Below, piece after piece: positions 33,372 to 47,020 of a stretch of 64,000 bases of DNA. Every line of letters starts with the position of its first letter. Positions within the stretch are counted from its first letter, which is position 1. The DNA comes from Panacagrimonas sp052389915 (lineage in GTDB: Bacteria > Pseudomonadota > Gammaproteobacteria > Nevskiales > Nevskiaceae): NCBI GenBank assembly GCA_052389915.1, contig JBQTHL010000026.1, forward strand, positions 81,331 through 145,330, in the 5' to 3' direction. A program made the position numbers and the translations under genes. The notes below the pieces were generated by a model, which saw only the letters and a program-made list of their open reading frames with translations, did not search any database and was not told the origin of the DNA.

Positions 33372-34508
33372 ATGACGAACCTCAAGCCGGCCCTTCTCGC
33401 CCTCGCTGACGGCAGCGTTTTTCAAGGCGTTTCCATTGGTGTCGACGGCAGGACCGTCGGGGAAGTGGTGTTCAACACCGCAATGACCGGCTACCAGGAA
33501 ATCCTCACCGATCCCTCGTATCGCCAGCAGATCGTCACGCTGACCTACCCGCATATCGGCAATGTTGGGACCAACGACGGGGATGCCGAGTCCGAAAAGG
33601 TCCAGCTCGCCGGCCTGGTGCTGCGCGAGGTGTCGCGGCCGCACAGCAATTTCCGCTCGACCCAGGATTTCAGCGACTACCTGCGTGCGCAAAACGTGGT
33701 GGCCATCGCCGGCATCGACACGCGCCGCCTCACGCGCATCCTGCGCGACAACGGTGCGCAGAACGGCTGCATCGTGGCCGGCGCAAAGATCAGCGATAAG
33801 GCTGTGCTGGCTGCGGCGCGCGAGTTCCCCGGTCTGAAGGGTGCGGATCTCGCCAAGGTCGTGAGCACGACCAAGGCGTATTCCTGGACCCGCGGTTCGT
33901 GGACGCTGGAAACCAACCGCGAGACCGAACCCGGTACGGCGAAACATCACGTCGTCGTCTACGATTTCGGCGTCAAGCGCAACATCCTGCGTATGCTCGT
34001 GGACCGCGGCTGCCGCCTCACCGTCGTGCCTGCGCAGACCTCGGCCGCCGACGTGCTCAAGCTCAAGCCGGACGGCGTGATGTTGTCCAACGGACCCGGC
34101 GATCCCGAGCCCTGTACCTACGCCATCACCGCCGCGCGCGAGCTGATGAAGAAAAAGCTCCCGGTGTTCGGCATCTGCCTCGGTCACCAGATTCTCGGTC
34201 TAGCCGCGGGCGCCAAAACCCTTAAGATGAAATTCGGCCATCACGGTGCCAACCACCCAGTGCAGGACCTCGACTCCGGCCGCGTGCTCATCACCAGCCA
34301 GAACCACGGGTTCGCGGTGGACGAGACCTCGCTGCCCGCGAACGTGAAAGTCACGCACCGCTCACTGTTCGACGGCAGCAACCAGGGCATCGAACTGCTC
34401 GATGCGCCGGCTTTCAGTTTCCAGGGGCATCCCGAGGCGAGCCCCGGGCCGCATGACGTGAGTTATCTGTTTGATCGATTCATTTCGATGATGCAGGCAA
34501 CCCGCTAG
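33372..34508 (+). CDS. carA: carbamoyl-phosphate synthase small subunit
   Basis: 378 residues. The N-terminal CPSase domain starts ALLALADGSVFQG; the C-terminal class I glutamine amidotransferase has the nucleophile in FGICLGHQILG and the catalytic His/Glu near FQGHPEASPGP. It supplies ammonia to CarB for carbamoyl phosphate, feeding arginine and pyrimidine synthesis. It is separated from carB by a mazEF-like pair. Confidence 0.97.
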   Translation: MTNLKPALLALADGSVFQGVSIGVDGRTVGEVVFNTAMTGYQEILTDPSYRQQIVTLTYPHIGNVGTNDGDAESEKVQLAGLVLREVSRPHSNFRSTQDFSDYLRAQNVVAIAGIDTRRLTRILRDNGAQNGCIVAGAKISDKAVLAAAREFPGLKGADLAKVVSTTKAYSWTRGSWTLETNRETEPGTAKHHVVVYDFGVKRNILRMLVDRGCRLTVVPAQTSAADVLKLKPDGVMLSNGPGDPEPCTYAITAARELMKKKLPVFGICLGHQILGLAAGAKTLKMKFGHHGANHPVQDLDSGRVLITSQNHGFAVDETSLPANVKVTHRSLFDGSNQGIELLDAPAFSFQGHPEASPGPHDVSYLFDRFISMMQATR

Positions 34509-34558
34509 CTGAGCAGAGTCGCTCTGGCTGCGCTTGCGTACGGAGTCCGTTGCGCCAT

Positions 34559-34576
34559 CGGATATACTTCGGATAT
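34559..34576 (+). promoter_or_regulatory. candidate mazE promoter with tandem CGGATAT operator half-sites
   Basis: CGGATAT occurs at 34559-34565 and again at 34570-34576, an 11-bp (one helical turn) repeat. A TATACT -10-like box (34563-34568) overlaps it. It lies 20 bp before the mazE start, a usual place for MazE autoregulation. Confidence 0.45.
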
Positions 34577-34595
34577 TCAGCTTCGGAGCAAGAAC

Positions 34596-34850
34596 ATGCA
34601 GGTCAAGCTCGCCAAGTGGGGCAATAGCCTGGCCGTTCGCCTGCCGGGTGCGGTGTTGGCCGAAACCAAGTTGCTGGCCGGTTCGACGGTGGACGTGGTG
34701 GCCGAGGGTGGAGAGTTGCGGCTGCGGTTGGTGAAGCCCGCTCGCCGCAAGCGCTATACGCTCGACGAGTTGCTCAAGGGCATCACGCCGGAAAACGTGC
34801 ACCCGGAAATCGACTGGGGTCCTGATGTGGGACGCGAGGCGATCGAATGA
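34596..34850 (+). CDS. mazE: MazE-like antitoxin (AbrB/SpoVT fold)
   Basis: 84 residues. The N-terminal swapped-hairpin DNA-binding motif QVKLAKWGNSLAVRLP is diagnostic. The C-terminal tail (about residues 50-84), ending EIDWGPDVGREAIE, is acidic and fits the toxin-binding part. It neutralises MazF and should repress its own promoter. The stop overlaps the mazF start (ATGA). Confidence 0.92.
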   Translation: MQVKLAKWGNSLAVRLPGAVLAETKLLAGSTVDVVAEGGELRLRLVKPARRKRYTLDELLKGITPENVHPEIDWGPDVGREAIE

Positions 34851-35191
34851 CCGCGGGTCTGGGCTCGCATTTGCCCGAGCGCGGCCAGATCATCGTTATC
34901 GATTTCGATCCGAAAGCCGGAAGCGAAATCGGCAGGCGGCGGCCGGCGCTGGTGATGTCTCCCAAGTCTTACAACCGCGCAACGGGCTTTGTGCTGGTGT
35001 GTCCGGTTACCACTCAGCCGCGCGGCAATTCCCTGGAGGTGCCGGTTATCGGCGCCAAGACTGCCGGTTCGGTCCTGGTGGATCGCGTCCGCTCCTTCGA
35101 CTGGCGGGCGCGTCGTGCTGCCCTGGTCGAAAAAGCGCCCGAAGGTTTATTCGAAGAGGTCAGCGCGCGCCTGTTGCCGCTGATCCAATAA
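34847..35191 (+). CDS. mazF: MazF-like endoribonuclease toxin
   Basis: 114 residues, usual length. The PemK/MazF fold is complete: GQIIVIDFDPKAGSE, RRPALVMSPKSYN, VCPVTTQPRG (Arg and Thr of the active site) and VLVDRVRSFDWRAR. It cleaves single-stranded mRNA at short sequence motifs; the motif is not predictable. It ends 9 bp before carB, whose SD directly follows the mazF stop, so mazEF and carB share a transcript. Confidence 0.93.
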   Translation: MTAGLGSHLPERGQIIVIDFDPKAGSEIGRRRPALVMSPKSYNRATGFVLVCPVTTQPRGNSLEVPVIGAKTAGSVLVDRVRSFDWRARRAALVEKAPEGLFEEVSARLLPLIQ

Positions 35192-35200
35192 AGAAGTCCC

Positions 35201-38419
<3,219 letters not shown>

Positions 38420-38433
38420 GCGATACTTTTAAC

Positions 38434-38458
38434 GCTGCGCCAGGGGGGCTGGCGCAGC
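38434..38458 (+). terminator. hairpin after carB
   Basis: Ten-bp stem GCTGCGCCAG / CTGGCGCAGC with a G-rich loop, 15 bp after the carB stop. No T tract follows, so termination may be partial and greA may be read through. Confidence 0.45.
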
Positions 38459-38525
38459 TCCAATAAGGTCGTACCAAGCGGGGCGCAGGACGCGCTCCGT
38501 GAACTCTTTTTGTCGAAGGTGAACC

Positions 38526-39002
38526 ATGAGCCGTGTACCCATCACCCTGCGGGGTGAACAAAAGCTGCGAGAAGAACTGCGCGTGTTGAAGTCCGAGTCG
38601 CGGCCCAGGGTGATCGCGGCCATTGCCGAGGCGCGCGCGCACGGCGACCTGCGCGAGAATGCCGAGTACCACGCGGCCAAAGAGCAGCAAGGCTTCATCG
38701 AGGGCCGCATCGGGGAAATCGAGGGCAAGCTGGCCGCGGCGCAGGTGATCGACATCTCCAAGATGGACCCCGGCGGCAAAATCATTTTCGGCACCACCGT
38801 GAAGGTGGTGGATACCGATACCGAGGACGAATTCCGCTACTGCATCGTCGGCGACGACGAGGCCGATTCGAAGAACGGCCTGATTTCCTACAACTCGCCA
38901 ATTGCGCGCGCTCTGATCGGCAAGGTCGAGGGCGATGTGGTGGAAGTGGCGGCTCCGGGTGGGCGGCGCGAGCTGGAAATCATCGCGGTGGAATACGTCT
39001 GA
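38526..39002 (+). CDS. greA: transcription elongation factor GreA
   Basis: 158 residues. The N-terminal coiled coil carries the acidic loop REDLRENAEYH-like segment (GDLRENAEYHAAKEQQ), followed by the C-terminal RNA-polymerase-binding FKBP-like domain. It stimulates cleavage of backtracked transcripts. It sits between carB and rlmE as in many gammaproteobacteria. Confidence 0.97.
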   Translation: MSRVPITLRGEQKLREELRVLKSESRPRVIAAIAEARAHGDLRENAEYHAAKEQQGFIEGRIGEIEGKLAAAQVIDISKMDPGGKIIFGTTVKVVDTDTEDEFRYCIVGDDEADSKNGLISYNSPIARALIGKVEGDVVEVAAPGGRRELEIIAVEYV

Positions 39003-39033
39003 AGTGGCGATTCGCCAGCGCTGAAGGCCGATC

Positions 39034-39663
39034 ATGAGCCGCAAGCGCAGTTCCAGTTCCGCACGCTGGCTGGCCGAGCACGAAGCCGATCAGTATGTGC
39101 GCGAGGCGCGCAAGCTCGGCTACCGCTCGCGCGCGGTGTTCAAACTCAAGGAAATCAACGAGCGCGACCACTTGCTGCGCCCCGGCATGGTGGTGGTGGA
39201 CCTGGGTGCCGCGCCCGGCGGCTGGTGCCAGTTGGCCCGGCCCTTGCTCGGCCCCAAGGGACGGATGATTGCGCAGGACATTCTGCCGATGGACCCGGTG
39301 CCGGACGTGGACATCATCACCGGCGATTTTCGCGAGGAGTCCGTGCTGCGTGAACTGGAAGCTCGGGTGGGCCAGCAGGCGGTAGACCTTGTTTTGTCGG
39401 ACATGGCCCCCAATGTCTCGGGAATCGACAGCGCGGATCAGGCGGGCCAGTTGTATCTGTGTGAGCTGGCGCTGGATTTCGCCAGGAAGCATCTGAAACC
39501 GGGCGGCAATTTTCTGGCGAAGGTTTTTCAGGGCGACGGGTTCGAGGCGTACGTGAAAACGCTTCGACAGGACTTCGAATCGGTGACGATTCGCAAGCCC
39601 AAGGCTTCCCGGCCGCGCAGTCGAGAGGTGTATCTGCTGGCGAGGAGTCTGCGTCGGGTGTAA
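39034..39663 (+). CDS. rlmE: 23S rRNA 2'-O-methyltransferase (U2552)
   Basis: 209 residues, full length for RlmE/FtsJ/RrmJ. The SAM motif is VDLGAAPGGWCQ; the K-D-K-E tetrad is in FKLKEI, SDMAPN, LAKVFQG and SREVYLLA. It modifies the 50S A-site loop. It follows greA by 31 bp; the yhbY gene often found divergently here is absent. ftsH follows. Confidence 0.97.
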   Translation: MSRKRSSSSARWLAEHEADQYVREARKLGYRSRAVFKLKEINERDHLLRPGMVVVDLGAAPGGWCQLARPLLGPKGRMIAQDILPMDPVPDVDIITGDFREESVLRELEARVGQQAVDLVLSDMAPNVSGIDSADQAGQLYLCELALDFARKHLKPGGNFLAKVFQGDGFEAYVKTLRQDFESVTIRKPKASRPRSREVYLLARSLRRV

Positions 39664-39727
39664 GGTGCATTCGGCGGTCCAGCGCTTGCTGTTCCGGTGT
39701 ATCAACGGACCCTAGAGGGTTAAGGCT

Positions 39728-41650
<1,923 letters not shown>

Positions 41651-41682
41651 TCCCGCGCAGCACTCGCACTTTCAGCTTTCAG

Positions 41683-41710
41683 GGCCGCCGGTAATTCCGG
41701 CGGCCTTTTT
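41683..41710 (+). terminator. rho-independent terminator after ftsH
   Basis: Nine-bp stem GGCCGCCGG / CCGGCGGCC, loop TAATT, then TTTTT at 41706-41710, ending at the folP start codon region. Confidence 0.9.
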
Positions 41711-41711
41711 C

Positions 41712-42557
41712 ATGTGCATGAACCTGCGACTACGAGACCGCGTCATCGATCTGTCCACGCCCAGGGTCATGGGCGTGCTCAATCTCACGCCCGATTCGTT
41801 CTCCGACGGCGGTCGCTGGGCCTCCGTGGAAGCAGCGGTCGCAAGGGCGCGCCAGATGGTAGAAGAGGGCGCCGATTTCATCGATGTCGGCGGGGAATCG
41901 ACACGCCCCGGCGCGCAGGCGGTGTCCGAGCAGGAAGAATTGGACCGCGTGATTCCGGTGATCGAGCGGCTGCGATTGGATGCCGACTGCGTGATCTCGA
42001 TCGACACGATGAAACCCGCGGTGATGAAGGTCGCGTGCGCAGCGGGTGCGCAACTGATCAACGACGTGAACGCGCTACGTGCTCCCGGTGCGATGGCTGT
42101 CGCCGTCTCGACCGGTGCCGCCGTCTGCCTGATGCACATGCAAGGCGAGCCGCGAACGATGCAGGCCGCGCCGACCTACGACGATGTGCTGATCGAAGTC
42201 GGCGCGTTTCTCGAGGCGAGCGCCGAAGCCTGCGTTGCGGCAGGCCTCGCGCACGACGCCATCGTGCTCGATCCCGGATTCGGTTTCGGCAAGACCGTGC
42301 CGCACAATCTGCGTCTGCTCGCCGGCATGGAGACCTTGTGCGGGCTCGGTTATCCGGTTCTGGTGGGCTTGTCGCGCAAGTCCATGTTCGGCCGGATTTG
42401 CGGCGCAGCGGTGGACCAGCGTATGCCGGCGAGTATTGCCGCGGCCACGGCCGCGGTGCTGGGTGGCGCGACCATCGTACGAGCGCACGATGTGCGCGAA
42501 ACTCGCGACGCGGTGCGCGTGGCCAGCGCAATCCGCCAGGCGCGGGAGGAGCTTTGA
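41712..42557 (+). CDS. folP: dihydropteroate synthase
   Basis: About 280 residues from ATG 41712 (Met-Cys-Met) or ATG 41718. Family motifs: MGVLNLTPDSFSDGG, DVGGESTRPGA, DPGFGFGKT, and the C-terminal RAHDVRETRDA. It joins 4-aminobenzoate to dihydropterin pyrophosphate in folate synthesis. The start codon directly follows the T tract of the ftsH terminator and no SD is seen, so read-through or reinitiation is implied. Its TGA overlaps the glmM ATG (TGATG). Confidence 0.95.
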   Translation: MCMNLRLRDRVIDLSTPRVMGVLNLTPDSFSDGGRWASVEAAVARARQMVEEGADFIDVGGESTRPGAQAVSEQEELDRVIPVIERLRLDADCVISIDTMKPAVMKVACAAGAQLINDVNALRAPGAMAVAVSTGAAVCLMHMQGEPRTMQAAPTYDDVLIEVGAFLEASAEACVAAGLAHDAIVLDPGFGFGKTVPHNLRLLAGMETLCGLGYPVLVGLSRKSMFGRICGAAVDQRMPASIAAATAAVLGGATIVRAHDVRETRDAVRVASAIRQAREEL

Positions 42558-43897
42558 TGAAGCGAAAATATTTCGGGACCGACGGGGTGCGTGGGCCGGT
42601 CGGTGCCGCACCGATGACGCCGGACTTCGCGCTCAAGCTCGGCTGGGCGGCGGGCCGTGTACTGGCGCGCACGCCGGGCGCGCGCGTGCTGATCGGCAAG
42701 GACACGCGGCGGTCGGGCTACATGTTCGAGTCCGCGCTCGAAGCCGGATTCGCTGCGGCCGGGGTCGAGAGCGACATGCTCGGTCCGCTGCCGACACCGG
42801 GCGTGGCCTATCTCACGCGCGCGCTGCGCGCACAGGCGGGCGTGGTGATCTCGGCTTCGCACAACTCACACCACGACAACGGCGTGAAGTTTTTTGGGCC
42901 CGATGGCGGCAAGCTCAGCGACGAGGTCGAGACCGAGATCGAGGCTTTGATCGAGCAGCCGCTCGAATGCGTACCGTCCGATCAACTCGGTCGCGCGCGG
43001 CGCATCGACGATGCGCAAGGACGCTACATCGAGTTCTGCAAGAGCAGCTTCCCGCTCAACCGCAATCTGTCCGGGCTGCGCATCGTGATCGACTGCGCCA
43101 ATGGTGCGGCGTATCGCACGGCGCCCGCGGTGTTCGCCGAACTCGGCGCGAACGTGCACGCGATCGGAGTTAAGCCCGACGGCTTCAACATAAACCAGGA
43201 CTGCGGTTCGACTCATCTCGAAACGGTTCGACGGGCGGTGCTGGAAAACAAGGCCGATGTCGGTATCGCACTCGACGGCGACGCCGATCGCTGTCTGATG
43301 CTCACGGCCGACGGCCGCGAGGTCGATGGCGACGAAATTTTGTTCGTCATCGCGCGTGCGCGGCTTGAAGCCGGCGCTTTACGGGGTCCGGTGGTGGGCA
43401 CCCTGATGTCCAACCTTGGCCTTGAGCACGCGCTTCAGTCTCTCGGCATCGATTTTCAGCGGGCCCAGGTCGGTGATCGTTACGTCCTGGAAATGCTCAA
43501 GGCGGGCGGCGGCGAACTCGGTGGCGAAACCTCCGGCCACACGCTGTGCCTGGATCGAACGACCACGGGCGACGGCACCGTCACCGCCTTGCAGGTTTTG
43601 GCGACCATGCTGGAAAGCGGCCGCACACTGACTGAGCTCGCGAGTGGCATGAGAAAATTGCCCCAAGTGCTCATCAATGTGCGGTTCTCCGGTTCGCCTG
43701 ACGGCGTCATGGCCTCGGCTTCCGTGAAAGGCGCGGTGCGCGAAGCCGAAGCGAGGCTCGGTGCGCGCGGGCGAGTGCTGCTCCGGCCCTCCGGCACGGA
43801 GCCGCTGATTCGCGTGATGGTCGAAGCTCAAGGAGCGGACGAGACCCGTTCCGCAGCAGAATTCATCGCCGCACAGGTCCGCGCGGTCGCGGCCTGA
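42557..43897 (+). CDS. glmM: phosphoglucosamine mutase
   Basis: 446 residues, usual length. Start KYFGTDGVRG, phosphoserine loop VVISASHNSHHDNG, metal-binding DGDADR, sugar-binding GGETSGH and the C-terminal phosphate-binding RPSGTEPLIRVM. It interconverts glucosamine 6- and 1-phosphate for UDP-GlcNAc. Translationally coupled to folP, as in E. coli. Confidence 0.98.
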   Translation: MKRKYFGTDGVRGPVGAAPMTPDFALKLGWAAGRVLARTPGARVLIGKDTRRSGYMFESALEAGFAAAGVESDMLGPLPTPGVAYLTRALRAQAGVVISASHNSHHDNGVKFFGPDGGKLSDEVETEIEALIEQPLECVPSDQLGRARRIDDAQGRYIEFCKSSFPLNRNLSGLRIVIDCANGAAYRTAPAVFAELGANVHAIGVKPDGFNINQDCGSTHLETVRRAVLENKADVGIALDGDADRCLMLTADGREVDGDEILFVIARARLEAGALRGPVVGTLMSNLGLEHALQSLGIDFQRAQVGDRYVLEMLKAGGGELGGETSGHTLCLDRTTTGDGTVTALQVLATMLESGRTLTELASGMRKLPQVLINVRFSGSPDGVMASASVKGAVREAEARLGARGRVLLRPSGTEPLIRVMVEAQGADETRSAAEFIAAQVRAVAA

Positions 43898-43925
43898 ACA
43901 ACATCACAACCGGGAGATCATAAAA

Positions 43926-44696
<771 letters not shown>

Positions 44697-44705
44697 GCTT
44701 CTCTC

Positions 44706-45089
44706 ATGCATACGGTTCTCGTGGTGGTGCAGGTGCTGGTTGCGGTATCCCTGATCGGGCTTGTCCTGATTCAGCATGGCAAGGGCGCCGACGCCGGTGC
44801 GGCTTTCGGCAGCGGCGCTTCCGGCACCGTCTTCGGTGCCCGCGGTGCGGCCAACTTCCTGAGTCGCGCCACGGCGTGGCTGGCGGCCGCCTTCTTCGCT
44901 TCCAGCCTGGCGCTGGCGTACTTGGTTAATGACCAGTCAGGCAGTTCGGGCAGCGTTGTAGATTCTCTGGAAGTTCCGGCCGAAGCTCCTGCCGTTGTGC
45001 CTGTATCCGAGGGTTCGGGCGATGCCCCGGCTGCCGTGCAGCCAGCCGCTCCCGAAGCGACCGAGGCAACACCTGAAGCTCCGGAGTAG
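44706..45089 (+). CDS. secG: preprotein translocase subunit SecG
   Basis: 127 residues. Two membrane helices, about 3-24 and 55-75, around the family motif LIQHGKGADAGAAFGSGASGTVFG. The C-terminal 40 residues are Pro/Ala/Glu-rich. It is a SecYEG component. Its TAG stop (45087-45089) lies inside the GTAG that opens a degenerate REP-like element. Confidence 0.95.
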   Translation: MHTVLVVVQVLVAVSLIGLVLIQHGKGADAGAAFGSGASGTVFGARGAANFLSRATAWLAAAFFASSLALAYLVNDQSGSSGSVVDSLEVPAEAPAVVPVSEGSGDAPAAVQPAAPEATEATPEAPE

Positions 45090-45121
45090 CCGGGATGAAA
45101 TCGGGCGGGACAAAGCCCGGT
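45086..45121. repeat. degenerate REP-like element, family D
   Basis: GTAG (45086-45089, containing the secG stop) followed by CCGGGATGAAATC and GGGCGGGACAAAGCCCG, a close but decayed relative of the element at 57978. No closing CTAC. Confidence 0.5.
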
Positions 45122-45225
45122 CGAGTCGCTAAGATTCGCGCCCTTTAGCGGGGTCCCCGACAATTAGCTTCTTGCTTTGCGGGGTGAGTTCCGTGAAGTA
45201 GTGGTTTACTTCGCGGGGTGACATT

Positions 45226-45310
45226 GCCGACGTGGCGGAATTGGTAGACGCACTACCTTGAGGTGGTAGCGGCGAAAGTCGTGGGGGTTCGAGTCCCTCC
45301 GTCGGCACCA
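45226..45310 (+). tRNA. tRNA-Leu (GAG anticodon)
   Basis: 85 nt including encoded CCA. Acceptor GCCGACG pairs with CGTCGGC, discriminator A; anticodon stem CTACC/GGTAG with loop TTGAGGT gives GAG; long variable arm of class II. secG followed by tRNA-Leu(GAG) matches the E. coli secG-leuU arrangement. Confidence 0.97.
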
Positions 45311-45327
45311 ACAGATAGTTTTTATAG

Positions 45328-45378
45328 GTCTGTAGAAGTCCATAAACCCCTTGGAAACACGGGGTTTTTTTATTGCCT
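45328..45378 (+). terminator. tRNA-Leu terminator with adjoining short direct repeats
   Basis: Stem AAACCCC / GGGGTTT around TTGGAAACAC (45346-45369), then a T run. Just upstream, GTCTGTA and GTCCATA form an imperfect direct repeat (45328-45345), a layout that can occur at tyrosine-recombinase attachment sites next to tRNA genes. The terminator reading is firm; the att reading is speculation. Confidence 0.6.
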
Positions 45379-45397
45379 GTCGCCCATCGTTTCGATT

Positions 45398-45691
45398 CAG
45401 CTCCCGACCCTGTGCTCCATTGAACGGCAGTGCGTGGAAGCCTGGGCCGGCGGCGCGCCGTTCGGGGCCGAGGCGTCGATCCTCAAAATCCGCGGCACCG
45501 AGATTCTGCAAGCCATTGCCGAACTGGCTCTCGAACTCGAAGGGCCGCTCGGCATCGCCTACGACCCCGAAGTCCCGCCTCTTCCACCACACCAAAAAGC
45601 CAGCCTCATGGCGTACGAATATCTCTACGCAAGGTGCTGGTCGATATTTTCAACGCGGAATCTCATCGCCCGGGAGGTGCTGGGGATCTGA
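45398..45691 (+). pseudogene. acyl-CoA dehydrogenase C-terminal remnant
   Basis: The plus frame through 45691 encodes an ACAD tail: AGGAPFGAEASILKIRGTEIL, then ELALELEGPLGIAYDPE, a YLYARCWSIF segment and the terminal NLIAREVLGI. The loop GGSNEIQR normally between SIF and NIIA is deleted, and everything upstream of the last quarter of the protein is missing. It is a broken relic just 3' of tRNA-Leu, where rimP-nusA would be expected. Confidence 0.8.
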
Positions 45692-45700
45692 GTCGTTGAG

Positions 45701-47020
45701 TCACGGAGATGTCGGTAACCGGGCTGCCGCCACCGCATCCCGATCAATACGCGAATTCGCACGCGGCTCTGCCATGCGCCAGTAGGTCAGCAGCGAGACG
45801 CCGATGCAGGCCACCACGTACCAGTAGAAGCCGCTCTCGTGGCCGATGGACTTGAACCACAAGGCAAGGTACTCGGCGGTACCGCCGAAGATCGAAACGG
45901 TGAGCGCATAGGGCAGGCCCACGCCGAGCGCACGCACCTCGGCAGGAAAAAGCTCCGCCTTCACCACGGCGTTGATCGAGGTGTAGCCGCTCACGATCAC
46001 CAACGCGAACGTGATCAATCCGAACGCCGCGAGCGGCGTCTGCACCGTGGCCAGCGTGTGCATCAGCGGCACCGTGACCAGCGCACCGCCGATGCCGAAC
46101 GCGAGCAGCAGCGGCCGCCGGCCGATGCGATCCGACAGCGCTCCCGCCAGCGGCTGCAAGCACAGGAACACGCACAACGCCGCGGCACAGGTCAGGGTCG
46201 CGGAACTCTTACTGAAGCCGCTGGTGTTGACCAGGAATTTCTGCATGTACGTGGTGTAGGTGTAGAACGCGAGCGTGCCGCCCATGGTCAGGCCCACCAC
46301 GGTCGCCAGTTCGCGCGGATGTTTGAGCAGCGCGCGCAGCGGGTTCACGTGCCTTGCCGCTCCGATGGCAAAGGACTCGGTTTCGACCAGGCTGCGCCGC
46401 AGGTACAGCGCGACCAGTGCCAGCACCGCGCCAATACCGAAGGGAATGCGCCAGCCCCAGGCTTCGAGTTCGTCCTGTGTGAGCACCGCTTGCAGCACCA
46501 GCAGCACGGCCAGCGCACTGAGCTGGCCGAGAATCAGGGTCACGTATTGGAAGCTGGAAAAGAATCCGCGCCGTTCGCGCGTCGCCATTTCAGACAGGTA
46601 GGTCGCGCTCGTGCCGTATTCGCCGCCGACGCTCAAGCCCTGAATCAGGCGCGCGAGCAGCAACAGCGCGGGAGCCCAGGCGCCGATCTGCGCGTAGCCC
46701 GGCGTCACCGCAATCATCAGCGAGCCGAAGCACATCAGCAGCACCGAGCGCGTCAGCGCCGCCTTGCGGCCGAAGCGGTCGGCGTACCAGCCGAACAGCA
46801 GCCCGCCGAGCGGACGCATGAGAAATCCCACGGCGAAGATCGCGGCCGAGTTCAGCAACTGCGCGGTCAGATCGTCGGCGGGGAAGAAGCTCTTCGCGAA
46901 ATACAGCGAGAACGCGGTGTAGACATACCAGTCGTACCACTCCACGAGGTTGCCGACCGAGCCGCCGAAAATGGCGCGCAGGCGTTGTCCGGTGGAGCCG
47001 GGCCTGTCGACCACGTGCAT
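45701..47020 (-). CDS. MFS transporter, metabolite:H+ symporter (KgtP-like) family
   Basis: 439 residues with about 12 membrane helices. The N-terminal GGSVGNLVEWYDWYVY and the loop 2-3 motif G-W-Y-A-D-R-F-G-R-K, followed by RLIQGLSVGGEYG, place it in the sugar/dicarboxylate MHS subfamily with alpha-ketoglutarate, citrate, proline or shikimate permeases. Its start overlaps the AraC-regulator stop by one base (TGATG), so the two are coupled. The substrate is unknown, likely an organic acid. Confidence 0.88.
   Translation of the reverse strand: MHVVDRPGSTGQRLRAIFGGSVGNLVEWYDWYVYTAFSLYFAKSFFPADDLTAQLLNSAAIFAVGFLMRPLGGLLFGWYADRFGRKAALTRSVLLMCFGSLMIAVTPGYAQIGAWAPALLLLARLIQGLSVGGEYGTSATYLSEMATRERRGFFSSFQYVTLILGQLSALAVLLVLQAVLTQDELEAWGWRIPFGIGAVLALVALYLRRSLVETESFAIGAARHVNPLRALLKHPRELATVVGLTMGGTLAFYTYTTYMQKFLVNTSGFSKSSATLTCAAALCVFLCLQPLAGALSDRIGRRPLLLAFGIGGALVTVPLMHTLATVQTPLAAFGLITFALVIVSGYTSINAVVKAELFPAEVRALGVGLPYALTVSIFGGTAEYLALWFKSIGHESGFYWYVVACIGVSLLTYWRMAEPRANSRIDRDAVAAARLPTSP

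Noticed and set aside
41714..42556. Plus-frame extension of glmM through folP
   Set aside because: Out-of-frame translation of folP; glmM begins at the TGATG overlap at 42557.
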